A DNA stretch of 64,000 nt, from the NCBI RefSeq assembly GCF_024758005.1, contig NZ_CP103288.1, positions 3,658,001 to 3,722,000 of the forward strand, written 5' to 3'. Made by a program: the position numbers and the translations under genes. The stretch's first letter is position 1, and every line of letters begins with the position of its first letter. The notes below the pieces were generated by a model, which worked only from the letters and a program-made list of their open reading frames with translations, was not told the DNA's origin and searched no databases. Positions 24,139-32,851 of the stretch are shown one piece after another. Origin of the DNA: Pseudarthrobacter sp. NS4 (GTDB taxonomy: Bacteria; Actinomycetota; Actinomycetes; Actinomycetales; Micrococcaceae).

Positions 24139-24472
24139 TTATCCGGCACCTGCCGGGCCAAGGCACTGGCGCAGGTTGCGTAAGCCGTCCGGGATGCGGG
24201 ACTTGACTGCCGGCAGACTCAGGGTCAGCATCCCGGCCACCTCCGTGTACGTCTGCCCCTCCAAATATGCCAGGGTGATCGCTTCGGACTGGGCGCGACT
24301 TAGCGTGGATAAGCTGCCGAGAATTTTCTCATTCTCCATCCTGTGCAGTATGAGCTCTTCGACAGAATTCTGGCCCAGCGCCGTTGTCTCGTGGTGGTGC
24401 CAAAACGTCAATGAAATCTTCAGCAAATGACAAAGAATACGGCAAGTTGTAACAGCGGAAGCAAGGGAAACC
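24139..24472 (-). pseudogene. ECF sigma factor relic (region 4, SigK-like), interrupted by an IS element
   Basis: Residues encoded by about 24150-24370 read LSTLSRAQSEAITLAYLEGQ, then TYTEVAGMLTLSLPAVKSRI and PDGLRNLRQCLG. This is the region 4 helix-turn-helix of ECF sigma factors of the SigK type (QREA..LAY..G.TY.EVA..L...L.TVK.RIRDGL..LR). The usual region 2 that binds the -10 element is absent. Upstream of 24472 the frame enters the ISL3 element. On the far side (from 25949) the same frame meets a stop at once. The gene was probably already degraded before insertion. Confidence 0.8.
24465..24472. repeat. Target-site duplication, left copy (GGGAAACC)
   Basis: The 8 bases immediately left of the IS inverted repeat are identical to those immediately right of it (25949-25956). 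Eight bases is the duplication size of ISL3-family elements. Confidence 0.92.
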
Positions 24473-25948
24473 GGCTCTTCGCAGATGAGCATGGGTAGGG
24501 CGGTCTGAGGCTGGCGCTCGTACGTTGGCTGCGGCGTGGTGCAGGGGGAATGAGGTCAGGGCCTCTTTGAATTGGTAGCGACCAAGCAAACCAATACACA
24601 AAGAGACCCTTACATGAATAACTCTATGTCTTGTTCCGGCGGGCGCTGGTGCATGCGGGCAGATGCCTTGCTCGATGTCGAGGGCGTCCACATCAGTGCC
24701 GTCACTGCAACCGTGACGGGCTTGCTTCTGCACGTCGAGACCGGCGAGGACCTCACCGGGTGCCCTGACTGCGGCGTCGTCGCTGTGGGGCACGGCCGCC
24801 GCCAGGTCCGCCTCCATGACATTCCGTGTTTCGGCCGGCCAGTGCAGCTGCTATGGGCCAAGCGCGTCTGGCGATGCCCCGACAATGACTGTCCGCGAAC
24901 GACGTTCACCGAGGAGCATCAGTTGGCCGGACCTAGGGCGAAGCTCACGGCCAGGGCCGCCAGATGGGCAACCGATGGGCTGCAGCGTTTCGATACGTCT
25001 GTCTCTGCCCTGGCCCATCAGCTCGGCGTTTCGTGGCATACAGCGTGGGACGCCATCAGGACAGAAGCCACACGGCGCATCGCTATCACCGAGCGGCTGT
25101 CCGGGGTGAACGCGCTTGGTGTTGACGAACATGTCTGGTCCCACACAGGTCCGCCGGGGTCCGGCATGGTCACCGGGATCGTGGACCACACCCGTGACGC
25201 CCACGGTCGAGTTCATGCCCGGTTGCTGGACCTCGTCCCGGGCCGGTCCGGGAAGGCCTACGCCGACTGGCTTAAAGACCGCGGCGAGGAATTCACCGCC
25301 GGCATCAAGACCGCGGCGCTGGACCCGTTCCGCGGCTACGCCAACGCCATCCGCGACGAGCTGCCCGAAGCGATCACCGTCCTGGACGCCTTCCACGTCG
25401 TGAAACTGGGATCGGCCATGGTCGACGAGGTCCGCCGCAGGGTCCAGCAGGAGACCCTGGGCCACCGGGGCCGCAAGGGAGATCCGCTCTACGGTATCCG
25501 GCGGACTCTGCAGACCGGCGCGGAACATCTGACCGAGAAGCAGGCCGCCAGGCTCGATGCGAAACTCACCGCCGGGGACCACGGCCACGAAGTCACCCTG
25601 GCCTGGCAGTGCTATCAGAAGCTACGGAACATCTACCACTCCCGCCCGGAACGCGGCAGGGGGCTCGTCAACGAGGTCATCGCATCGTTCCCGTCCTGTC
25701 CGATCCCGGAAGTCGCCCGGCTCGGCAGGACACTCAAACAATGGAAGGCCGCGATCCTGGCCTACTTCGACACCCGCGGCGCCTCCAACGGCCCCACAGA
25801 AGCAATCAACGGCGTCATCGAAACCACCCGCCGTATCGCCCGTGGGTTCCGTAATTTCCCCAACTACAGACTCAGATGCCTACTTGCCGCCGGCGGCCAC
25901 CGACCCTACCGAATCAAACAGACGAACCATGCCTAAATGCGAAGACCC
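24473..25948 (+). mobile_element. ISL3-family insertion sequence, 1476 bp, apparently intact
   Basis: The ends are imperfect 22-bp inverted repeats: GGCTCTTCGCAGATGAGC followed by ATGG on the left (24473-24494) and, on the opposite strand at the right (25927-25948), GGGTCTTCGCATTTAGGC followed by ATGG. They match at about 17 of 22 positions. An exact 8-bp duplication, GGGAAACC, flanks the element. One full-length transposase is encoded. Intact ends, gene and duplication indicate a fairly recent transposition into the sigma-factor relic. Confidence 0.93.
24614..25936 (+). CDS. ISL3-family transposase
   Basis: 440 aa. The N-terminal zinc-binding segment has CPDCGVVAVGHGRR and CPDNDCPRTTFTE. 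The DDE core follows: GVDEHVWSHTG (first Asp), EAITVLDAFHVVKLG (second Asp), and TEAINGVIETTRRIARGFRNF (catalytic Glu). This order is typical of DDE_Tnp_ISL3. The ATG at 24614 gives the shortest sensible N terminus, MNNSMSC; an in-frame start at 24572 would add 14 residues. No frameshift or internal stop is present, so it should be active. Confidence 0.95.
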   Translation: MNNSMSCSGGRWCMRADALLDVEGVHISAVTATVTGLLLHVETGEDLTGCPDCGVVAVGHGRRQVRLHDIPCFGRPVQLLWAKRVWRCPDNDCPRTTFTEEHQLAGPRAKLTARAARWATDGLQRFDTSVSALAHQLGVSWHTAWDAIRTEATRRIAITERLSGVNALGVDEHVWSHTGPPGSGMVTGIVDHTRDAHGRVHARLLDLVPGRSGKAYADWLKDRGEEFTAGIKTAALDPFRGYANAIRDELPEAITVLDAFHVVKLGSAMVDEVRRRVQQETLGHRGRKGDPLYGIRRTLQTGAEHLTEKQAARLDAKLTAGDHGHEVTLAWQCYQKLRNIYHSRPERGRGLVNEVIASFPSCPIPEVARLGRTLKQWKAAILAYFDTRGASNGPTEAINGVIETTRRIARGFRNFPNYRLRCLLAAGGHRPYRIKQTNHA

Positions 25949-25956
25949 GGGAAACC
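25949..25956. repeat. Target-site duplication, right copy (GGGAAACC)
   Basis: Identical to 24465-24472 and directly adjacent to the right inverted repeat of the ISL3 element. Confidence 0.92.
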
Positions 25957-26465
25957 CTGCCGTCCTCTCATAACGAGCAGGGACTAGCTCATGGCCAGTC
26001 TGCACGCCTGAATTGCACGGGTTGTCGAAGCAGCAGTGTCGAGTCGCTCATCCACTCAGCAGGTGAGCGCTGGCCCGCCTCAGGTGATTCCGGACCGGCG
26101 GGCTCCTGGAAATCCTTCCGCCCGGCTTCCCCTGTCTGTGCTTCTGGTTTTTTCATTGTTCCCCCTGGACGAGCTTGGAGAAACCCACATTAGGGACCGG
26201 CACACGATCGAGGGAAGAGCTTTTATCAAGCGACGTTACTTATTGTGCGAATCTTGAGAAAACAGGAACTTGACCGCAAGTGGCTTTGAGCCTTTACCCG
26301 TTTTAGGCCGAGCCCCGGACAGGGCAGGTTTCCGCAGTTGGACAACACCAGCACGCCGCCGCTGCTGGTTCGAGTCGGCGTGTGGAAACAAACCCGCATA
26401 CATTGTCGAACAATCCTTGAATCTCATTCATGCTGAAGGGGACACCTAAACGAGACGAGATCACT
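25957..26465. other. Gene-free stretch of about 510 bp
   Basis: No frame here has a convincing start, ribosome-binding site or recognisable motif. The base composition is less GC-biased than in the flanking genes. It lies between the IS element and the pxpA remnant and is probably decayed coding DNA, but nothing identifiable remains. Confidence 0.5.
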
Positions 26466-26630
26466 ATGGCGTTCATCGACCTCAACAGCGACGTCGGCGC
26501 AGTCCTTCACGATGAGGACGCCGTCGCCGCTAACATGGCCCGTCCCGCCACCGAAGGTGCGGTAGTGATGTCCGCAGCGGTCCGCCGTGAACTGGACGCT
26601 GCCGGCGTCGGCATCCGGAGCTTCGTGTGA
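26466..26630 (+). pseudogene. pxpA: pxpA (5-oxoprolinase subunit A, LamB/YcsF) remnant with two internal deletions
   Basis: Only 54 codons remain of a gene normally about 250. The product starts MAFIDLNSD, the usual N terminus (IDLNSDLGE), then jumps to GAVLHDEDAVAANMAR, which lies about 60 residues before the end of a normal PxpA. It then jumps again from ATEGAVV to [20 protein letters not shown], the C terminus. The frame is kept across both deletions and the stop still overlaps the next start (GTGA at 26627-26630). The peptide cannot form the TIM-barrel-like active site. PxpA normally works with PxpB/PxpC to hydrolyse 5-oxoproline with ATP. Confidence 0.85.
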
Positions 26631-28255
26631 GCCCTGGTATCCCTCGTGACGACGTCCGATGGGCCGGGCCCCGCGCCCTGCTCATCGAGGTGGAGTCGCT
26701 CGACGCCGTCCTCACCCTGCACGCCCAACTGGTGGATCACCCGCTGACCGGGCAGGTCGAGGTGATAGCAGCTGCCCGGACCATCCTGGCCGTCTTCGAC
26801 TCCCGCACGAATGCCCGTGCGGCCCGCACCGCCCTCGCAACCCTGGAGGCCACGCCGTCCAAAGGCCGGCTGGTCTCCGGCGATCCAGTCCGGATTGAGG
26901 TGGTGTACGACGGCGAGGACCTGGCCGAAGTAGGCCGACTTACGGGTTTGGGCGTCGAAGGCGTGGTCGAAGCCCACAGCGGGCAGCTATGGACGGCGGC
27001 TTTTGGGGGCTTCGCGCCGGGGTTTGCCTACCTGGTGGGCGAAAACGAGGTGCTCAATGTGCCCCGCCGCACCAGCCCACGCACCGCGGTGCCCGCCGGA
27101 TCGGTCGCGCTGGCCGGCAACTTCTCTGCCGTCTATCCGCGGCGATCCCCTGGCGGCTGGCAACTGATCGGCCGCACGGCCGCGCGCATGTGGGACCTCG
27201 GGCGTGAGCAGCCTGCCCTCCTCCGCCCCGGAATGACAGTGCAGTACGTGCCCGTGCGCGAGCTGATCGAGCTCAACGAACAACGCGGTGACAGTGCCGT
27301 TTCACCGGACGCCGCAGCGGGCCCGTCACTTGAAATTGTCACGCCGGGACCGCAGTCACTGATCCAGGACCTCGGGCGGCCCGGGCTCGGCGACCTCGGC
27401 GTCTCCGCGTCCGGCGCGGCCGACACCACGAGCGCCCGCCAGGCGAACCGCTTGGTCGGCAATGAGCCGGGAGACGCCGTCATCGAAACCGTCCTTGGGG
27501 GGCTGTCCGTCCGGGCCCGTGGTGAACTAACCGGCGCCCTCACAGGTGCGGCGGCGCCGGCGCTCATCGAAGGACCGCGCGGCAATCGCCCCGCCCCGAT
27601 GTGCGCGCCCTTTGCCCTGCACGACGGCGAAAGCCTCCACCTCGACCTGCCCTACGCCGGACAGCGCACCTACCTCGCGGTCCGCGGCGGGATTGATGTT
27701 GACCCAGTGCTCGGCAGCCGCGCAACCGACCTGATGTCCGGCATCGGCCCCGCCATCCTCGAGCGGGGCACCATACTGCGCGTCCAGGAGGTGGAGCATG
27801 GACGGGTAGTCGGCGCCGCAGAACCTTCCACGCTGCCTCCGGCCGTCCTGCAAGGCGACGGAACAGCTGTCCTCCGGATTACCGCCGGCCCGCGCCAGGA
27901 CTGGTTCGCGCCTGAATCCCGCGCAGCGCTCACAGAACAGGCCTGGACCGTCACCGCCGATTCCAACCGCATCGGCGTCCGGCTCGCAACCGGCGACGGC
28001 GGCCAGCCCCTGGAACGGGCACGGTCCGAGGAACTGCCCAGCGAAGGCGTGGTGGCAGGCTCGCTGCAGGTGCCGCCGTCGGGGCTTCCCGTCCTGTTCC
28101 TGGCCGACCATCCGGTAACCGGCGGGTACCCGGTGATCGGCGTCGTCGTACCCGAAGACCTTCCGGCCGCCGCGCAGCTTCCCCCGGGTATCGCCATCCG
28201 TTTCGTCGAGGTGGATCCTGAAACGTTCCAGCCGGCCGCTACCCAAAGATGGTGA
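26627..28255 (+). CDS. PxpB-PxpC fusion (5-oxoprolinase subunits B and C; KipI/KipA)
   Basis: 542 aa from a GTG start overlapping the pxpA remnant. Residues 1-205 are a KipI/PxpB domain ([42 protein letters not shown]). Residues about 225-540 are a KipA/PxpC AHS2 domain ([51 protein letters not shown]). The two are separate genes in many bacteria but fused here, as in urea-amidolyase-type enzymes. With PxpA destroyed the complete 5-oxoprolinase cannot form from this locus, unless PxpA is encoded elsewhere or this protein works with the following biotin carboxylase. Confidence 0.88.
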   Translation: MSPGIPRDDVRWAGPRALLIEVESLDAVLTLHAQLVDHPLTGQVEVIAAARTILAVFDSRTNARAARTALATLEATPSKGRLVSGDPVRIEVVYDGEDLAEVGRLTGLGVEGVVEAHSGQLWTAAFGGFAPGFAYLVGENEVLNVPRRTSPRTAVPAGSVALAGNFSAVYPRRSPGGWQLIGRTAARMWDLGREQPALLRPGMTVQYVPVRELIELNEQRGDSAVSPDAAAGPSLEIVTPGPQSLIQDLGRPGLGDLGVSASGAADTTSARQANRLVGNEPGDAVIETVLGGLSVRARGELTGALTGAAAPALIEGPRGNRPAPMCAPFALHDGESLHLDLPYAGQRTYLAVRGGIDVDPVLGSRATDLMSGIGPAILERGTILRVQEVEHGRVVGAAEPSTLPPAVLQGDGTAVLRITAGPRQDWFAPESRAALTEQAWTVTADSNRIGVRLATGDGGQPLERARSEELPSEGVVAGSLQVPPSGLPVLFLADHPVTGGYPVIGVVVPEDLPAAAQLPPGIAIRFVEVDPETFQPAATQRW

Positions 28256-28266
28256 AGGAACCAGCC

Positions 28267-30042
28267 ATGAAGAAGGTCCTGATTGCCAACCGCGGCGAGA
28301 TTGCCGTTCGAATTGTGCGCGCCTGCGCTGACTCTGGGTTGGTATCCGTGGCGGTGTACTCGGATCCCGACGCCGATGCGCTGCACGTGCGCCTCAGCGA
28401 CGAGGCGTATACCCTAAGTGGTTCCGCCAGCTCTGATACCTACCTGAACACAGACAAGCTGCTCAACGTCGCTGCCCGCGCCGGCGCCGACGCAGTGCAC
28501 CCAGGCTACGGCTTCCTGTCCGAGAACGCGGCTTTTGCCCAGGCGGTGCTCGACGCCGGTCTCACCTGGATCGGTCCTTCGCCAGAGGCCATCCGCAGTC
28601 TGGGGAACAAGGTCACAGCCCGCGGGATCGCAGTCCGCGCGGGCGCTCCCCTGGTTCCCGGGTCAGACGGTCCGGTGGCCGACGCCGAGGAGGTCCGCGC
28701 CTTCGCCCAGCAGTACGGCGTCCCGGTCGCCATCAAGGCCGCCTTCGGTGGTGGCGGCCGGGGGCTCAAAATTGCCTACCGCTTTGAGGACATCGACGAC
28801 GCCTTCGACTCCGCGGTACGCGAGGCGACCCTTGCGTTTGGGCGGGGCGAGTGTTTTGTGGAGCGCTTCCTGGACCGCCCCCGGCATGTTGAGGCGCAGG
28901 TGCTGGCGGATATCCACGGGAACGTCGTCGTCGCCGGAACGCGCGACTGTTCGCTGCAGCGGCGCAACCAGAAGCTTGTCGAGGAGGCTCCCGCACCGTT
29001 CCTGACCGATGAGCAGCGCCACCTCATCCATGAATCGGCCCGGGCAATCTGCCGCGAGGCCGGTTACGCCGGTGCGGGCACGGTCGAATACCTCGTGGCA
29101 CCCGACGGGGTCATTTCCTTCCTTGAGGTTAATACACGCCTGCAGGTCGAGCACCCGGTGACCGAGGAAACGTCCGGCCTCGACCTGGTACGCGAGCAGT
29201 TTCGCATCGCCGCCGGACTGCCCCTGTCCGTCACGGAAGACCCGGTTCCCCACGGCCACGCCATCGAGTTCCGCATCAACGCCGAAGACGCGGGCCGCGG
29301 GTTCCTGCCCTCTCCGGGGCCGGTCGACGTCTTCGAGGCACCCACCGGGGCGGGAATCCGAGTCGATACGGGTGTCCGATCCGGGTCAACCATCCCGGCC
29401 GAGTATGACTCCCTCATGGCCAAACTGATCGTGCACGGCGAGGACCGGGCGCAGGCACTGCGCCGCGCACGCATCGCCCTGGACGAACTCCGGGTCGAGG
29501 GCGTGCCCACTGTCGTCCCATTCCACCGTGCGGTCGTACGGGATTCGGACTTCACCCAGCCCGACCGGCTCCGTGTCCACACCACCTGGATCGAGTCCGA
29601 GTTCGCCGAACGCCTCGCCGTCTCGCTTGAGAGCGGGCTCACCGGTCCCGTCGCGCGACGGGAGACCCTCACCGTGGAGTTGGACGGCAAGGCCGTCCAA
29701 CTCGGGCTGCCCGCCCAAGTATTCGCGGCGCTCATGAACGGCGGGAGTGCTGCCGTCATACCGGCTTCCGGCGGGGATACGGAAGCCGACCGCGCTGCAG
29801 CAGATGGCAGGATCACCGCCCCGATGGGTGGGAACCTGGTGAAATGGCTGGCCGAAGACGGCGCCCAGGTGGCCGCTAACCAGCCCGTCGCAGTGCTGGA
29901 GGCGATGAAGATGGAAACAGTCGTGTCCGCATCGTCAGCCGGCGCTTTTCGCCGGGGCAACCAAACCCCGGGCGCCGCCGTCGCACGCGGCGAGGTCCTC
30001 GGCGACGTGGTCAGTCCCGTTGGCTGGCATCGCAGGCCATGA
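28267..30042 (+). CDS. Biotin carboxylase with C-terminal biotinyl domain (AccA/PccA type)
   Basis: 591 aa. The biotin carboxylase domain starts [20 protein letters not shown]. The ATP-grasp glycine loop is [13 protein letters not shown] and the active-site segment is [15 protein letters not shown]. The C-terminal biotinyl domain ends around [10 protein letters not shown], with biotin on the Lys of AMKM. It would carboxylate its biotin with ATP and bicarbonate. A carboxyltransferase partner is required; in this operon the PxpC-like AHS2 domain is the candidate. The ATG at 28267 follows GAAGGA, and an in-frame GTG-type start at 28249 is less likely. Confidence 0.92.
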   Translation: MKKVLIANRGEIAVRIVRACADSGLVSVAVYSDPDADALHVRLSDEAYTLSGSASSDTYLNTDKLLNVAARAGADAVHPGYGFLSENAAFAQAVLDAGLTWIGPSPEAIRSLGNKVTARGIAVRAGAPLVPGSDGPVADAEEVRAFAQQYGVPVAIKAAFGGGGRGLKIAYRFEDIDDAFDSAVREATLAFGRGECFVERFLDRPRHVEAQVLADIHGNVVVAGTRDCSLQRRNQKLVEEAPAPFLTDEQRHLIHESARAICREAGYAGAGTVEYLVAPDGVISFLEVNTRLQVEHPVTEETSGLDLVREQFRIAAGLPLSVTEDPVPHGHAIEFRINAEDAGRGFLPSPGPVDVFEAPTGAGIRVDTGVRSGSTIPAEYDSLMAKLIVHGEDRAQALRRARIALDELRVEGVPTVVPFHRAVVRDSDFTQPDRLRVHTTWIESEFAERLAVSLESGLTGPVARRETLTVELDGKAVQLGLPAQVFAALMNGGSAAVIPASGGDTEADRAAADGRITAPMGGNLVKWLAEDGAQVAANQPVAVLEAMKMETVVSASSAGAFRRGNQTPGAAVARGEVLGDVVSPVGWHRRP

Positions 30043-30495
30043 ATACAGCATTGGACGAAGCAGGGCCGGCTAAGCACGCGCACGGCGTGGATTGCGTCCG
30101 TGCTGCGGGCGCGGATCGCGGCGGGCCAGCTGATGCCGGGGTCGAAGCTGTCGGAGCAGTTGCTGTCGGCGGCGCTCGGTGTTTCGCGGAACACCCTGCG
30201 GCAGGCGTTCACCACGCTCACCGGGGATCGATTGTGACCCGGATCCCGAACCGGGAGGTTTTCGTGGCGTCCCCCGGGGTCGAAGAGGTGCGCGAGATCT
30301 ACCGGATCCGAAGGACGATCGAGCCCTCAGCCGTGCTGTGGTCGGAGCCTCAGCCGAGGATCTTGACGCGCTGGAGGCTATTGGAAGACGAGCCGCATCT
30401 CGGCGAGCACCCGCTCCATCAGCTCCCGCAACGAATCGCTCCTGGTGAGAGAGTTGCTGAAGCACCTCAGCGGCGACGCCTCCTGATGCGTCAAC
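30039..30495 (+). pseudogene. GntR-family regulator (FCD type), multiply broken
   Basis: ATG at 30039 overlaps the biotin carboxylase stop. Pieces of one regulator are spread over several frames. [11 protein letters not shown] comes first. TAWIASVLRARIAAGQLMPG and VSRNTLRQAFTTLTGDRL (the winged helix) lie in the next frame. VTRIPNREVFVASPGVEEVR and EIYRIRRTIEPSAVLWSE return to the first frame, and SAEDLDALEAI is in a third. Each junction needs about one added base. On the opposite strand, about 30379-30450, LTRSDSLRELMERVLAEM and RLVF read like the FCD helix of the same regulator, so part of the gene appears inverted. It probably once controlled the pxp operon. Confidence 0.78.
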
Positions 30496-30504
30496 ACTGT
30501 CGGG

Positions 30505-31659
30505 TCATCCCTCCGTAAGGGGGACTGCGAGGATCCGGTCATCCCCGGGCCGCGGATCACCACGGCCGTCGGTGTTGTTGGTCATGAACCACAGCTGACC
30601 GTCCGGCGACAGTGCCACGTCACGGATCCGGCCGTACTCGCGCCTGTAATGCTCCGTGGACGTTGAGGGGTCAGAGACGGGTACTGACAGCAAAACCTGT
30701 CCCCGGAGGTTGGCGATGAACAGCGTCCCGCCTGCATGGGCCATTCCGCTGGGACTTGCCGCTCCGGGTTGCCATTGCTGCACGGGATCCACGAGACCTT
30801 CCCTGCCCGCAATCCCCTCCACCGTGGGCCAGCCGTAGTTGGCGCCGGGCGTGATGACGTTCAGCTCGTCCCAGGTGTTTTGCCCGAATTCGGTGGCGAA
30901 GAGGGTTCCGTCGTCAGTCCATGCCAGGCCCTGGGGATTCCGGTGCCCGTAGCTGTAGACGAAGGAGCCCGGGAAGGGGTTGTCTGCCGGGACGCCGCCG
31001 TCGGGAGTCATGCGCAGGATTTTGCCGCCGAGGGAGTCCGGGTCCTGGGCGCTGTTGCGCTGGCCCGCATCGCCGGTCGTCACGTACAGCATGCCGTCCG
31101 GCCCAAAGGCGATCCGGCCGCCGTCGTGGATGTTCGCTGCCGGGATCCGGTCAAGGAGGGTGTCGGGCTGTCCAAGGGACAGGGATCCTGGCGTGCCGGT
31201 CACGGGGAACCTCTGGACCCGGTTGCCGTCCGACGCCGTCGAATAAACGTACAGGTCACCGCCGCTGCCCACCGCGAGGCCCAGCAGGCCTGCCTCTCCC
31301 CGGTCATCCACGCCCTCAACGGTTCCGATAGGACGAGAGGAGCCATTCGGCGCGAGTTCGAGAATGCGCGCGCTGTTCCGCTCGCTGACCAGGGGAGTTC
31401 CGTCCCGGAACACTATGGACCATGGGGCGGCAAGGTCCGTTGCAACAGGCTGCGGGGTGCCGGCGATGGTGGCAGGGCCTGTCCGGGTGGGCTCACCGGC
31501 CGGGCCGGAAGTGGCCGGGGCGGAAGTAACCGGAGCCGAGGACGCCGGCGCAGGGAACGTGGAAGTGGACGGTGGAGCCGGTGCCGTGCACGCTGCGAGC
31601 AGGGTGCACGTGCCGGCGGCAACCGCTGTTTGAATCCAACGGCGCATGCGCTTCTCCAT
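30505..31659 (-). CDS. PQQ-dependent sugar dehydrogenase-type lipoprotein
   Basis: 384 aa from the ATG at 31659, with GAGGAAG upstream. The lipobox is LLAAC, followed by a Pro/Ser/Thr linker. The beta-propeller domain has motifs of the glucose/sorbosone dehydrogenase family: PWSIVFRDGTPLVSERNSAR, DDRGEAGLLGLAVG, YVYSTASDGNRV, NIHDGGRIAFGPDGMLYVTTGDAG, YSYGHRNPQGLAW and GANYGWPTVEG. These enzymes oxidise aldose sugars outside the cell using PQQ, although many family members have untested substrates. No PQQ synthesis genes are present here. Confidence 0.88.
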   Translation of the reverse strand: MEKRMRRWIQTAVAAGTCTLLAACTAPAPPSTSTFPAPASSAPVTSAPATSGPAGEPTRTGPATIAGTPQPVATDLAAPWSIVFRDGTPLVSERNSARILELAPNGSSRPIGTVEGVDDRGEAGLLGLAVGSGGDLYVYSTASDGNRVQRFPVTGTPGSLSLGQPDTLLDRIPAANIHDGGRIAFGPDGMLYVTTGDAGQRNSAQDPDSLGGKILRMTPDGGVPADNPFPGSFVYSYGHRNPQGLAWTDDGTLFATEFGQNTWDELNVITPGANYGWPTVEGIAGREGLVDPVQQWQPGAASPSGMAHAGGTLFIANLRGQVLLSVPVSDPSTSTEHYRREYGRIRDVALSPDGQLWFMTNNTDGRGDPRPGDDRILAVPLTEG

Positions 31660-31730
31660 CACCCACTTCCTCAATGGAGGCTTTCCCGGACGGATCATCA
31701 TCGCCTTGCCTTCCCCCAACGGGTAATGAG

Positions 31731-32753
31731 CTAGGAAGCGGAATCCCCGTCATGTTTCCCCGGCCGGTAGCCGGCAAGTTCGGCGCGGATGTCGCCTTCT
31801 TCGTGCCCGCCCTTCTTTTTGCCGATCGGCAGCGCTTTGAGCAGCGGGCCCACGATAGCCATGATGAGGAGGCCCCAGGCGAGTCCGAGGATGGCCGAGC
31901 ACAGGGTGTTCACCAGCCAGGCCAGGAGGCCGCCCACCACTGCGATCCCGGCGAAGGGTTTCTCGAGGACATGGACCAGGTCATAGGGCGCGTGCCAGCC
32001 GAGGTCGTATGCTCCCTGCAGCATGATGTGGCCGCCAACCCACAGCATGGCGATGGTCCCGATAAAGGTGATCCCGGCCAGGACGGCGGGCATCCCCTTG
32101 ACGAGCAGTTCGCCGAAGCGCTGGGAGCGCGCGGAGTTCTTGGTGGTCAGGTGCAGGCCGATGTCGTCCATCTTGACGATGAGTGCGACGGCGCCATACA
32201 CGGCCACCGTGATCACGAGAGCCACCACGACCAGGATGACAGCCCGGGACCAGATGGAATCGCCGGCCACCTCGTTCATCGAGATGACCATGATCTCGCA
32301 GGACAGGATGAAGTCGGTGGTGATGGCGCCCTTGATGACCTTGGCCTCCGCCTCCGGACCCCGCTCGACCGCCGGCGCCTTTTCCTCCGCGTGGTGGCCG
32401 CGGAGCTTGTGCCAGACCTTCTCGGCGCCCTCGTAGCAGAGGTAGGTGCCGCCCAGCATGAGGATGAACGGGATGACCCCCGGGATGAAGGCGCTGATGA
32501 GCAGCAGTGCCGGGAGGATGATCAACAGCTTGTTCCGCAGCGAGCCCCAGAAGATCTTCTTGATCATCGGCAGTTCGCGGGACGGGTCCGCGCCGGACAT
32601 GTACTGCGGGGTAACGGCGGCGTCGTCGATCACCACGCCGGCGGCCTTTGCGCCCGCCTTGGCGGCGCCGGCAGCGACGTCGTCCACCGAAGCGGCCGCT
32701 ATGCGGGCCAGGGCTGCGACGTCGTCCAGCAGGGCGACGAGACCGCCGCTCAC
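31731..32753 (-). CDS. DUF808 family membrane protein
   Basis: 340 aa. Starts MSGGLVALLDDVAALARIAAASVDDVAAGA with VVIDDAAVTPQYMSG, the signature N terminus of DUF808 (YedI-like). Several membrane helices follow (LLIILPALLLISAFIPGVIPFILMLGG, AVILVVVALVITVAVYGAVAL, GMPAVLAGITFIGTIAMLWVGG). The function is unknown. The gene is monocistronic, with more than 70 bp to the neighbours on either side. Confidence 0.9.
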   Translation of the reverse strand: MSGGLVALLDDVAALARIAAASVDDVAAGAAKAGAKAAGVVIDDAAVTPQYMSGADPSRELPMIKKIFWGSLRNKLLIILPALLLISAFIPGVIPFILMLGGTYLCYEGAEKVWHKLRGHHAEEKAPAVERGPEAEAKVIKGAITTDFILSCEIMVISMNEVAGDSIWSRAVILVVVALVITVAVYGAVALIVKMDDIGLHLTTKNSARSQRFGELLVKGMPAVLAGITFIGTIAMLWVGGHIMLQGAYDLGWHAPYDLVHVLEKPFAGIAVVGGLLAWLVNTLCSAILGLAWGLLIMAIVGPLLKALPIGKKKGGHEEGDIRAELAGYRPGKHDGDSAS

Positions 32754-32851
32754 AGACCGCTCCCGCGCTGCTCGGGGACGGACTGCTGGGCGTGGAAGCC
32801 TCGGTTGAGGCGCGTAATCGGCATGCTCAGATTATACGGTGGCGGGTGGAA

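Noticed and set aside
24139..26465. Genomic island or prophage boundary
   Set aside because: An IS and decayed genes are present, but no integrase, attachment-site repeat, tRNA or phage structural gene was found.
25957..26465. Searched for a tRNA or small RNA in the largest gene-free gap
   Set aside because: No cloverleaf-like arrangement or T-loop GGTTCGAAT-type box was seen by eye. A structure search could still find one.
26236..26485. Short minus-strand frames between the IS element and the pxpA remnant
   Set aside because: They lack ribosome-binding sites, recognisable motifs and consistent codon bias. They overlap each other in different frames.
30039..30518. A 159-codon frame taken as an intact new gene after the biotin carboxylase
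   Set aside because: Only its middle resembles a protein (GntR wing and FCD start). The winged helix is in the next frame, so it is a frameshifted GntR remnant, not a novel gene.
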